64,000 nt of DNA from Trichocladium uniseriatum (lineage: Eukaryota > Ascomycota > Sordariomycetes > Sordariales > Chaetomiaceae), in the NCBI GenBank assembly GCA_017139535.1, contig WOUO01000001.1:372001-436000 (forward strand), written 5' to 3'. A program made the position numbers and the translations under genes. The notes below the pieces were generated by a model, which saw nothing but the letters and a program-made list of their open reading frames with translations, was not told where the DNA came from and searched no databases. The stretch's first letter is position 1. Each line of letters starts with the position of its first letter. Positions 1 to 11,355 of the stretch are shown here, in pieces.

Positions 1-3000
1 CGTGAGAGCGGCTTGGTGTGGTTAGGTGATTGAGAGGACGAGATGAGTGTGAGCTCGGCACCAGAAATGAGTAATGTGCCAATGGTGTCAGGATCCAGGG
101 ACATCGCTTCGATTGACGACTCGCAGAGGCGAGTGCTCCGGGACTGGGTTGAAGCATGGGCCTGGACTTGGCTTTTTTGTTTGAAACCGGAAGCCGGAAG
201 CCAAAGTTTGGAGATGTAGGTCGGTACCCAAGTCTCTCTCTTGCCGTTGCTTGCATCAGCGTCTCGGACGCTTGCTGGAAGGCAGAGTTGGAGGATCGAG
301 TCCAAGTCACAGGGATGTATGGCTGTCGGGGGAGTTCGAGAAGCCGCAGAACTTGGAGGATTGGAAAGTGCCACTTTGGCGACCGCTTGGCCGGCTTTGT
401 TCCGGCGGGCGCTCTGGATGCCCTGAAAAAGGGGCCCGTAGTGGTATCCGTTATCAGCGAGTTGGGCGTATAGCTCAGAGGACCCGATCGCGGAAGCATA
501 GGACGACAGTGCCGACGAGATCACGTTCCTGGTATGGCTGATATTGTCTGCGCCCTTTTCTGTGTTGTTGTCCAGACCAGAACCACTTTCGCCAGCACAA
601 ACAGCCTTGATGGAACCGCGACAAATCTCGACAAAGTTGTTCTCGCCGCGAGAGGCATACAGACTAAAGTCTGCCCACGATCCCGACTTATTGGACGAGT
701 CGATAAGTGGCTTCAGACGGAACTGCACTTGAACCGCGGTATCGTTGTCCGGTATAACGAGGGAAGCCAGCATCGCCGTGTCCCTGATTTCGTATCCGAC
801 GATCTCCTGGCCAGACGAGATCTGCGTGATGGCTTCGACCGCCATGACCCACATGCCCGCGGCTGGGTAAAGGATGTCGCCATTGACTTGGTGGTCACGC
901 ACCCAGGGTATCGAAGAGGCTTTGAGGGTGTTGTGCCAACGGGGCTCAAGCGGATTCCAGTCTGGAGCTGGAGTCCCTAAGAACTCACTATACGCTTGAG
1001 AGTGGGAACGCAGGTTCTTGCTGACGCGTGGTTCGCTCCAGTATGTCTGAGAATGATCGAACGGGTATTCAGGCAGGGCCAATGGCGCTACGGCTGACTT
1101 CCGCTTGGATGCTGCGGGGTTTGTGGCTATGCTATTTGCCTTGACCAGGTCAACGGTAAACCCAAGGCAGTGAAGCTTGCCTACTGCCTCGAGCAGCGTG
1201 TTGGTTGCCGGTTTTCCCCTGACCAAAGCCGGGGTGTACGAGATATTGACCTTGGGCGAGACTGCGTCGACTGTCTGGCGGACGGGCCCCTGCAGGGCAG
1301 AATGGGGCCCGATTTCTAGCAGATGGGAAACCGACACGAACTTGCGGTGACTCATGTCCAGCTTCTTCCTGATCTTCCTCGCCGAGTTGTGGCAAAGACG
1401 CTCAATGGCTGCGGAAAACCTGACTGGTGAGACCATGTTTCGAACCCAGTACTCGGCATGTCGAAGGTCGCTGGGCTCGATGTTGTCCCCGGTCACCGAC
1501 GAAACCATGGTTGCGTAGTGGATGGGTGTCTCGCCGGGGTTGAGCGTGCCAATGAGCTCCTCGTAGGTCGATGCAACTGCTTCCATATGAGGGCTGTGAT
1601 ACGCAACCGGAACTTTGAGAAGCCTGGCAAAAATGCCAGCTGCATTCAAGGTTGCGAGCAATGCCTGAACAAGGTCTTCGTCTCCTGAAATGGTGACGCT
1701 CTCAGGGCTGTTCACGCATGCCACTGTGAGAACACCATTGCCGAGAATCTTGTCGAGAGTCTCCTTGATGTAAGGAACCGCGGATGCTTCGGAAAGCCCG
1801 ACAGCCATCATGGCTCCACGTGGAAACTTCCCCTCGCTCAATCCCTCGGCAAGCTGACTCGAAAGTAGACCCCGTAAATATGCCAGTTTCCAGGCTGATT
1901 CCCGGCATATGGCACCAACGGCATAGGCCGCCGCTATCTCTCCACTGGAGTGGCCAACGACAGTTGCAGGGAAGACGCCAAATGACCGTAACAGCTCCAC
2001 AACGGCCACCTGGAGGATGGTGCAGAGAGGCTGGGCAAACCGAGGCTCGTTGATGTTGGAGTTTGGCGATGTCCCGGCATTCCGTAGTACATCTGAGGCT
2101 TTCCAGTCACAGCCAATGCTCCGCAGGAACTCGTCGGCGTCTGAGACGCTCCGTTCAAAGGCCGGGAATGTAAACAGCTCCTGGGACATTCCCAGCCACT
2201 GCGCTCCCTGACCGGTAAAGATGAAACCGGCCTTTGGCTCGAGGCCAGCCTGGTAAGCTTCCTTTGGGCTTTTGAGCTGTTCAATAAGTTGAGGCATGGA
2301 GCTTGCAACCGCAGAGGTCCTCCATGAAAGAAGGCTGCGATGTGCTGACAGTGTATAAGCCAGTGCCTCAAGTTGACTGTCGGTCATCTGGCCAGTCGCA
2401 GATTGATGTTCCAAGTGAGCGCAATAGGACCCGAGCATCCGTGTCACCGCTTTCGATTCATTTGCAGACCAGGTGAATAGCTTGGGGGTAGCAGTGTTGT
2501 CTGGGGGAGCCGGAGGATGGCCTGGAAGCAACCTTGGATCCGGCAGCGGAACGCTGGTACGATGTTTCCCGACCAAGCCGTGGGTTTGGAGATAGTGATA
2601 TGCATCATCCAGAATGGCATGGGCGTTTGTCCCGCCGAATCCAAAGGAGTTGATGGAAGCCCGGCGCAGTCCTGTTTTTGGCCATGTCATGGCTGCCGTG
2701 GGGAACTGGGTTTGAAGTTAGCCGGACTAGAACCCCTGGATGAACCTCAAGTCAGGGGCATCTACCTTTAACTTGAGAAATTCGGCATCGATTTCAGGAT
2801 TCAGCTCTCCCAGTTGAGCTATTGGAGGGATAATGCCCCTTTCCAGCACAAGGATGGTTTTGATGACGGCTGCAATACCGGCCGCCCCTTCCAGATGGCC
2901 GATGCTCGCCTTGACCGCACCACTTCAACGCATTAGCTTTTGAATTCATTAAAGGTTGCGGGGTCATTTCATAGCTCACATAATCATGGGATCATCGATA

Positions 3001-4277
3001 TCTCGGCCGGGGCCAAAGGCATTCCCAATAGCCATGGCCTCGAGCGGATCGCCAGCGGGCGTCCCTGTGCCGTGGGCCTCAAAGAATCGCGTACGTGACT
3101 TGTCTAGATGGGCCTTGCGGTATGTCTCCTCGATGAGCTGTCTCTGCATCTCCTTACTCGGCAGTGCGAGACTGGTCCGGCCATTTTGGTTCGTTGCCGT
3201 TGCCCTGATGACAGCGCGGATGGTGTTGCCGTCTTGAAGAGCAGCATCCAGGGGTTTGACAATGAGAACGCCAAAGCCTTCACCTCGGCCGTAACCGTTT
3301 GCCCGAGCGTCAAAACTGTGGCACACGCCGTCTGGAGAAAGAAATCCAAGGGCGGAGAGGGAGATGAAAAGGTCAGGTGTGAGGAGCAGGTTGCAGCCAG
3401 CGACGATCCCCTAGTTATTGATGTTAGGTTCAACGCGTAATAAGGTAGGGAATGAGGTGGCACAAACCAAAGACGACTCGCCCTGTCTGATGGAGCGGCA
3501 AGCCATATCCAGGGCCACTAGACTACTAGAGCACGCCGTGTCGAGCGTGACACTCGGGCCGGTCAGGTTGAAGAAGGTGCTAATGCGGTTGGACAGCATG
3601 CTCTGAGCCATGCCGGTGGCCGTGTACCGGGGAGCATTGTCTGGGTCTTTGGCGGTGGCCAGCATGTAGTCGGCAGTGAAGCAGCCCGTGTAAACCGACG
3701 TGTCGGTGCCGCTGATGGTGTGCATGGGTATTCCGGCTGCAGGTGCGTCAGCAAAGCATAATTAATCAGGGGTTTAATGTTGCGTGCGTACCATTTTCGA
3801 GTGCTCGATATGCGGTTTCGAGCAAGATGCGCAACTGAGGATCCGTGGCGAGGGCTTCATCCTCGGTCATGCCAAAAAACCGAGCATCGAAAGCACTGAT
3901 GTCTCGCTGCACAAAGGTTGCCTTTTGCGGGCGGATCTAGACATCAAGAGTTAACTCATACTTCGCAGATTTCTAACGTGTCGGAAATTATTGCTCACTG
4001 CCTCTGAGAATCGAGAGTGATGGAATCTGCTTGACGGGATGGGAGAGGCTGCACATCTGCCCTGAGTCAAGAGATCCCAGAAGGCGTCTTCAGAATTAGC
4101 CTCGGGAAAGTCGAATGAAAACCCAACAATGGCAATATCTTGAGCTCTGTCATGTCCGTCTTGCAGTGGAGATGGGGGAAGAGACGGCGAGGAGCAACTG
4201 GAACGAGTCGAAGGACTGGAGGCATCCCGGTCAAGGGGCGTGCCAGCACTCTCCGAGTCGGACGTGTAGTACCGCAT
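1..4277 (-). CDS. Highly reducing polyketide synthase, 5' part (KS-AT-DH), cut by window start
   Basis: Builds a polyketide chain from malonyl-CoA units. Exons on the minus strand: 4277-3999, 3936-3792, 3736-3468, 3410-2980, 2922-2766 and 2705-1; the five introns are 55-62 bp and all phases agree, giving about 1,328 residues before the edge. The KS domain carries DTACSSS (active-site Cys about residue 210), EAHGTGT and SIGHLEG. The AT has TGQGAQW, GHSSGE (Ser about residue 680) and AYHSPHM, as in malonyl transferases. The DH begins with HQVNGDILYP and later shows HPCDLDSILQ. Whether MT, ER, KR and ACP follow cannot be seen. ATG at 4277 is the first in-frame ATG and has A at -3. The order KS-AT-DH is that of fungal HR-PKS. 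No stop or frameshift lies in the visible part. The head-to-head hydrolase gene suggests a shared cluster. Confidence 0.95.
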
Positions 4278-5725
4278 TGTGATGATGGGCTGGCAGTGTG
4301 CCAATAGATTTCAAGTCACTGGTAAGAGAAAGAGAAATCAAAGTGTTGAAGGCAGGAGTGACTGTCATCCCACCACCAGTGATCAGTGTCACTGCATGAT
4401 CATCATTCCCAAGGAAGGAACAGCCAACAGTCAACTTGATGTAGATAGTAGCTGCCTGTCGGTACCACTCGGGCTTGTAATATTCATCACCGAAACTAAA
4501 AAGGGAATGGAAGGTGCGATGTGATGACCCGCACTCATCGCACCTGCCGCCGTGACATCCATGATCCATTGGCCCGCATCCAGGCTTCTGGTAAGGCAGG
4601 CAGGTACCTCACTTACCACGTTGCCAAAACTGCAACAGAATGCAACACTGTGGGTTTCACTGGTTTTTTTCTTTCTTTTTTTTTCCACTTTAGCACTTTT
4701 ATTCCTCCTACACAACACAGTAACACAGCGGTATCTAAGGCTGCGCCTCTGATGGATCATCGCACCGACGTGCCAACAAACGGAGACCGAATCTTGATAA
4801 TGTCTTTGTCTGCCTCAAATTATTATCCCAATGAGGTCAGTGGTCCGAAACGCGGTAAGGAATGAAGCAGTGTAACCACAGCTGACGATAACTGGTAACT
4901 GGACTGCGAATAGGCAGCAAGAATCAATCGGTGGGAATGGGAAGCCGTGCAACCGGGACGGCATCCCGACAGCGGGTCCGAGATGCTGTTACACAAGACC
5001 CCGATTCACCACTCCCGGCAGGCGAGTAAGCGCCGCAAAGAGGCCGTGTGGACCGTGATACGCGTTTCCTGGGACGTTGGTAACCTGCCAGGTACTTTGG
5101 ATTCCAACTACGCCGCAGACCAACTGTGGCCCGGGAACAAGACGATTGACGCAATCACTATCGCCGGTGGCCCAGTATACGACTGTAGGTCGCATCACCC
5201 CACCGAGTCGGGGCCTAACCGCAGTGATCCATCACCCGGCAGTGTGTGGTACCAGCTCGGAGGTCCGCAGCGAACAACAGTCGAGGATAATTAAATCCGC
5301 CGAGACACCTCACTTGACGCCACAGCCCTACGCCGCCGGGATGCAGCGGGACAAGAACCGAATTGGAAACAACCGATAGGGCTGCCGACTCAAGTGCATT
5401 GTGCAGCGCCAATACACCGCCACCAGGCCGCCAAGCCCGGGGCGAGGGCCATCCCGCGATGTAACGGCTTTTCGTGTGACAGCGGCGTCGAAGTGTCAGT
5501 ACTGTATCAAGAGGAGGGGTAATCCGTCGAGGATCACGCCGACGCCGTTCAGCCGTTGCCGTTGCCGTTAAACCGTTTGACATGTGGTTGTCACTGGTAG
5601 CTGGTGCCCTGACGGACTCGACCCGCGTTTGAGAGTAGTTATCGAGTGAGACCGAGCCAACCGCAACACGGGACCCTAAGGAGAACGACAGTAGACAGCT
5701 CAAACACTGTTGGAAAAAAAACAAG
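4278..5725. other. Divergent intergenic region between PKS and hydrolase
   Basis: About 1.4 kb between the starts of two divergently transcribed genes, so it should hold both promoters. A T-rich run lies at about 4663-4690. No convincing coding exon or TATA box was found; the small ORFs here lack family motifs. Confidence 0.6.
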
Positions 5726-6487
5726 ATGCGGTTTCTCTGCCTTCATGGTCTTGGGACCAATTCCCAGGTAAGCACTACCAAGTAATCCCAACGAGCAACA
5801 TCGTCTAAACAAGAATCAGATTTTCGAAACCCAGACTGGTATGCATCTTACACCATCTCCATTGCTTTTCCAGTTACAGCCCCTAACACGCCATCAGCCG
5901 CCCTCCGCTATGAACTCGGCGACTCCCACACCTACGACTTCGTCGAAGGCACCGTCCCCACGTCCATGGCCCCCGAATTTGCCAACGTCGCCTCGCCCTC
6001 GGATGACTTCTTCGCCTACGCCGACTGGGACGACCTGCCCAGCTGCCTGCGCGCCCTCGACCAACTGGACGCCTACCTCGCCGCCGAGGGCCCCTACGAC
6101 GGCATCCTTGCATTCTCCCAGGGCGCTACCATCGCTGCGACATACCTTGCGCGGGTGAGTAGGGCGGGGGGGAAGCTGCCGGTTAAGTGTGCTGTTTTCT
6201 TTTCGGCGGGGGGTGTTTTTGATGTGGATTTGCTTGCGAAGGGCGAGGTGCGGATGTTGACTGCGGAGAGTGTTGGGGAGGTGATTCCGATCCCGACGGC
6301 GCATATCTGGGGTGCGGTAGATAACACGCCGATTCAGTCGTCCGCGGTGGGAGAGGTGTGTGTGGCGGCCAAGAGGCAGACCTTTGTGCATGAAGGAGGG
6401 CATGAGATTCCGGGGGTCCGCAATCCGGCGGATGTGAAGGGGAGTGTGAGGGTTATGAGGCGGGTTATTGCCACAGCTCAGGAATGA
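5726..6487 (+). CDS. FSH-family serine hydrolase (LovG/FSH1-like), probable PKS product-release thioesterase
   Basis: An alpha/beta hydrolase of the FSH1 family; LovG, a member, releases the product of a highly reducing PKS. Exons 5726-5767, 5820-5838 (only 19 nt) and 5898-6487 give 216 residues, normal for the family. The N-terminus MRFLCLHGLGTNSQ is the usual first strand and oxyanion loop. The triad reads as Ser94 in FSQGA, Asp162 in GAVDN and His189 in EGGHEIPG. No signal peptide is seen, so it is probably cytosolic. It lies head to head with the HR-PKS, the arrangement expected for a dedicated release enzyme. The PKS-specific role is inferred from context; a general esterase cannot be excluded. 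Confidence 0.92.
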
Positions 6488-6527
6488 TTTTGTCGTGTAT
6501 TACAGCTAGCAGAAATACAGTGCTATA

Positions 6528-8617
6528 TCAAGGAACCCTGACTTGATTCCGCTCCCACATCATCAAGGCCGTGAAAACACCAGCAACCGCAAACCCGAGG
6601 ACAACATGCATCTGCAGGTTAAAGCTCTCCACAAACCTCCCTCTTACCATGGTTTCAAGTTCTGCGGTGGGCAGGGTTCTGATAGCATCGCTCGACCGGA
6701 AGATGGCCTGCACCTGCTCAGGGGTCAAGGGGCCCAACAACATGTCTCTCAGCCACGAGTTTCCAACCGCAGTGACAATGGAAATGACGGTTGCGCTCCC
6801 GAGGAACCTGAGTTGTACTGGTGCTGCTGCGGCAACCGCTGCAAAAATATCAGCCACGACTCGAACTCTATTGTTCCGTGATGGAGGAGCACTCACCGAG
6901 ATCTTTCTTCTCAACAACAAACGGCACCATCAAAGTCGCAGCACCCAGACTGAGCCCAAACCCCAAGCCCACAACAACCTCAAGGCCATACAGGCCGTGC
7001 CAGTCCGGGTTGGCAGGGTCTCCCCGGGCGAAAAACACAAGACCAATAACCTGCATGATTTCCCCCACGATGGCCACATAGAGAGGAGGCACCCGCTTAT
7101 TCTTGGATAGCACAGCGCAGATGATCGTCCCCAGTGGTCCGCACACCGAGAAGGGGATCAGCCGCACCCCAGCCTGTAAAGGGCTCAGGCCAGCCGACGT
7201 CTGGAACCGCAGCGGCAGCTGAAAGATGCAGGTGATGCTCACAGCACCAGTCATGAACGAAGTCCTGCAAACCAGTCAGTTAGGAAACCCACCCCAAAAC
7301 CATCAACACCAACATCAGGTTTACTCACAAAAGCAAACCCCCCACAACCCTCGACCGACAAAACCCCCACGGAAACACCGCCTCCACAACCCCCCGCCCA
7401 AGTTCCAGCCTCTGGCTCACCCACCGCGAATTGGCAAAAAACGCCAGCCACAGCACCGCCGACGCACACAGCGGGCCCAGCACGGTGGCAGCCGTCCAGT
7501 CGAGGTTTGACGCCGCCTCTTCTAAGCCTGTGATGAGCAGCGCTGTGGCAGCGAGCATGAGGAAACCGCCTGCGAGGTCGATGGCGCGGAGTTTTTGGGT
7601 GAGGGTTCGCGGTTGGCGGTGGGGGATGCTAGGCTGGTGGGACTGGCCCTGGTGAGGGAAGGAGGAAGGGAGGGAGAGGAGGAGGATTAAGGCTGCGATG
7701 AGGCCGGCGGGGACGCTGGTTCGTGTCAGTTACCATATGTTCGAGGATAGTGGCAAGGAGTAGTAAAACGTACTTGAGCAGAAACACCCATCGCCATGAG
7801 GCACCGTCTGTAATGAGACCCCCCAGAACTGGGCCCAGCGCAGCGGCCAGGGCGATGATGACGGTCACGCAGGCCGTGTATAGGGGGTATCGGGTTGGCG
7901 GGACCAGCTCGTAAAGCATGACCATGTCGACGGCGTAGACGCCCGAGCCGCCGATTCCTTGAAAGGCGCGGCAGATGGCACTGGGGTGGGAGTCAGTTAC
8001 ATAAACGCCAAAACAAGGGGTATCTGGAAGTCAAGAGGTGAATACACACAGCTGCACCATGGACTGGGCGGCGCCACAACCTCCTGAGAAGGCGGCAAAT
8101 ATGACCAGGGCCGTGATGATTGTTGGTTTACGCCCAAAGAGGTCGCTGAGTTTAGCCCAGATGACGAGACCGGCTAGTAGGAGGAGAGAGTCAGTACCAT
8201 GTTGTCGGGACGTCGTCGGAACTAAGACCTACCAACGTAAGTAATCAGATATGCTGTCACAACCCAGCTGCTCCGCCGAAACTCCTGTAGCTCGTTGGTG
8301 ATGGACACAAGCGCGGTGCTGACGATGGTGATTTCAAAGTTGACGAGAAATAGGCCTAGGTTGATACTGCATCATGTCAGGAATCTTCACATTTCCCAAA
8401 TTGATATCTTGAGAGAGAGAACATACCCCGTAGTCACAGTATGCAGCCTCCATCCTGCCAAGTACCTGAAGCCGCCATCACTCTCACTCCCAGCCTGACC
8501 CTCAACTTTCCCCTCACTACCACTCTCAACGACGGCGACCTCAATATCCGTCTCGATAGCGCCCGCCGATTTAGAAACCGACTCTCTCTCGCTCGAGTCT
8601 TGTGTGCGTTGCTCCAT
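6528..8617 (-). CDS. MFS drug/metabolite exporter (DHA2-like, about 14 TM)
   Basis: Proton-driven major facilitator of the plasma membrane, probably exporting the cluster product. Seven exons: 8617-8427, 8366-8233, 8173-8050, 7980-7774, 7715-7329, 7264-6897 and 6838-6528 (introns 58-69 bp), 573 residues. The N-terminal ~60 residues are acidic and polar. Then come INLGLFLVNFEITIVSTAL (TM1), motif A as AKLSDLFGRK, AICRAFQGIGGSGVY, and motif C as ALGPVLGG before WRWVFLLNVPAG, a layout typical of fungal 14-TM toxin and drug pumps. The last loop before the final helix is long. The stop at 6528 is about 40 bp from the hydrolase stop, so the two genes converge tightly. Substrate is unknown. Confidence 0.93.
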
Positions 8618-9970
8618 GTTGCTGCTGCCAGCCTGTCTGTGACGGTGACCCTGGCACTCTCTCTCTGTAAGGGGTTAATTCGCGTATTCACCCAAGCCGC
8701 GGCAGACTTGGCACAACACAAAAACAGCGATGGAATCAATAATGATGGATAGCCGGGATCCCAGCGCAATCCGATCCGATCGACTTGCCGCGGCGCCACA
8801 CCGTTGCCCAGCAAAGCTTGGTCAAGCCCGCCGTCCGCCTCCCGCCCGCCGCCAAAAGGACCACTGGGAACCTGGGACCGACGCGGCGCGGGACCTTCCT
8901 ATTCCGTCTGTGTGTGTTGTGTTGGTCCCTTTCCCCCCTTGTCCTGCAATGCCTGATGCAACCACAAGCGGAAGTTGGCTTAATTCCGGCTGTGGCGTAC
9001 AGAGTACATGTGCATATCTGCATTGGATGGATGGAGTGCCCTGCAGGCTGCAGGAGGGACAGTGCCAGCCACGGATCAATTCAATACTGCAGTGTAGTAT
9101 TAATGTGGGTAATGGGTAGGTGGGTATGTGGTACAGGACCGGACAGCGCTTCCAGCCCTTCGCAGAAGGAATGGAATATTACGACGCAAGGATGTGACAG
9201 TGACAGGATACCTCATATCGAACCGCTCGGATTCGGTATCCGTAATAAAATTATCGAATGATTCCGTTGCTGCAGACGGCCCGTTGCCAGACTTGCAGCT
9301 TGAGTGAGTGCATCTGGAATGGAGGGCAGTCAGCGGCGCATTTCGTACTCCGCAGATCGGAAAAATGGTTTGCTTACAAGAAACAGAGTCCAGATGCTGC
9401 GCCGCAATGTAAAGGGAGCTGAGCTCGACATGTGAGAGGTGACTGGTGTTCTAAAGCGAGTATATTGCTTGCGTTACCGATCGTCGGTTGCACGTTCCAA
9501 CGCTGGAGCCTGGGCTGGAAGTATGATACCACAAAAACCGGAAACACGAATGGGTGTGATAGGCGCCAGGATCAGAGATGGTGGCGGTGGCACAGATGAT
9601 TCAGCGGGGAATACTCGGTACGGGGGAGGCAGTCTGGAAGAGATGCAAGTGTGAGGCGTGCCTGGATGAGCGGGTACGGACCCGGGGCATTTGCCGGGTG
9701 AATCTTGGACGTTACGTCGAGCTGCGGTATGGCTGAATTGCGTGACCAAACCGACCTGAGTGCAAGTGCAGCTCTTCATGTCCAAATCTTGTCATCTGCC
9801 ATGGGCGTAAAGAACTGAGTCGGTAAAAGTTTGAAGTGTATTACTTGATGCTTGAACAATGAGTAGAGAATAAGACAACACAAAAAATGGATTCATGGTA
9901 TCTTGATATTGCTAACACTTATGTATATACTCCGGTTAGAACTTAAACGACAGAAAGTAAATAATGTACA
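8618..9970. other. Intergenic region, no gene seen
   Basis: About 1.35 kb between the start of the exporter and the 3' end of the rhodopsin-like gene, both on the minus strand. It should carry the exporter promoter. The right end (about 9830-9970) is AT-richer, as expected for a 3' UTR. Small ORFs here lack motifs and coding bias. Confidence 0.5.
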
Positions 9971-11355
9971 TCAAACAATCTCCACTCTCGTAGTCCGCGC
10001 GATTCCCCGCGGAGGCACCGTCAACGGATACTCCTCCCCTGAATTCTCACTCCACCTCGCCCCGGACTGGTGCCCACCATACAACGGCGGCGTCAGCACC
10101 AGCTCCCTGGTCGACGATGTCTCCTTGGTTGGGTAGTGGTACGCCATGTATGTCGGGTACTTTTGCTCTCGACTCCCGCTCCCCAGGTGGCCGCCATTGT
10201 CGCCGTCGGTCGAGTTCTTGGAGCTTCCGAGCCTGGCCCGGCCCGAGCCGCGGAAGCGCGCCGACGATCCGTACTTGTCGCGGATGCTGTCGACGAACTT
10301 GCCGGCGAGATCTCGGATGGGTTTGTAGACAGGCATGGAGGCGCAGAGAATGGTGATGCACGAGTGGATATTGAGCCAGATCTCGGCCTTGCTGAAGCTC
10401 ACTGTAGAGGGTCAATAAATGCAAGAGATGATGGTGGTGATTGTTCTTACCATAGTATCCATTTGGCTGATATTGGTACGCAACGCGTAGAACGCTTGTG
10501 ATAACAGCACTGAGCACGTTAGCCACCTCCCCGCATCAGGGGCTGTGTCATTGACTCACAATCCACCCAGGAGGAAAATGCCCGACACCATCACCTTTGT
10601 CTTGGTGGGCATCTGGAGGGAAAGCACTGCCCGGACAGGCAGAATCAGGACCGCAGCGTCGATGACAATGTCGCAGATACCGATGGCGAGCGAGAAGACG
10701 TTGAAGTTGAGGCACTTGCCGGGCTTCATGCGGTGCCAGAATGCGTCAATGGGCATGCACATGCAGAGGTTTGCCACCTCGGCCGCAATGAACCACGCCG
10801 TAGAGATGGCCATGAAGACGATGCAAACTTTGCGGAACTGCTGTGTTGCAAAGATACGCCGGTAGAGGAGGCAGATGGAGATCTTGGCCAGGAAAAAGGT
10901 CAGGTAGAGGATGGTGTTGCCGACGAAGAGGGACTTAAGGATGCATTAGCAACTTGTTTAAACTAGGAATAGGGCGGATGGTAGAATAATCCTTACCTCG
11001 AGATAGTTCTCCATTCGATGAAGGGTCTCGAGTGATGGAGAGGCTTGCAAGTCTTGTGTGATCTCGCCAATCTCCATGCCATGACTACCGGCGAACAGAC
11101 CTAACGAAGGGGTTAGCTACGAGAGGCCATGATAGTGAAGGGCCACTCACCCCACCACACAGCCGACACGGCGCCCAAGTAGGATATGGTCGTGGCCAGA
11201 ATCCACCAGTCGTCGGCATGAAAAGACTGGAAACCACTCTTCATCGTGGCCACCTTGCACCAGAAGCGGAGGGAGGTGGCCGTGACGGCGATGATGGGGC
11301 AGATGATGATGACGGCCAAATAGCGCTCGCCTTTCTCGTTCAACCCGGCAACCAT
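9971..11355 (-). CDS. Rhodopsin-domain (Pth11/SAT4-like) integral membrane protein
   Basis: A seven-helix fungal membrane protein of the large family annotated as rhodopsin-domain or Pth11-like. Exons 11355-11151, 11100-10997, 10933-10560, 10509-10451 and 10401-9971, with introns of 49-63 bp, give 390 residues. Helix 1 lies in LAVIIICPIIAVTATSLRF. It is followed by the typical HADDWWILATT segment, a loop with GSHGMEIGEI, then LAKISICLLYRRIF and LPVRAVLSLQMPTKTKV, which match the family. The C-terminal ~110 residues are hydrophilic, rich in Ser, Gly and Arg, and probably cytoplasmic. ATG at 11355 sits in a good context (GCCACCATGG). It lies inside the PKS cluster, but members are numerous in ascomycetes and the ligand is unknown. 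Confidence 0.9.

Noticed and set aside
3104..3463. ORFs in the PKS KS region suggesting several separate genes
   Set aside because: Five short introns join them into one continuous KS domain.
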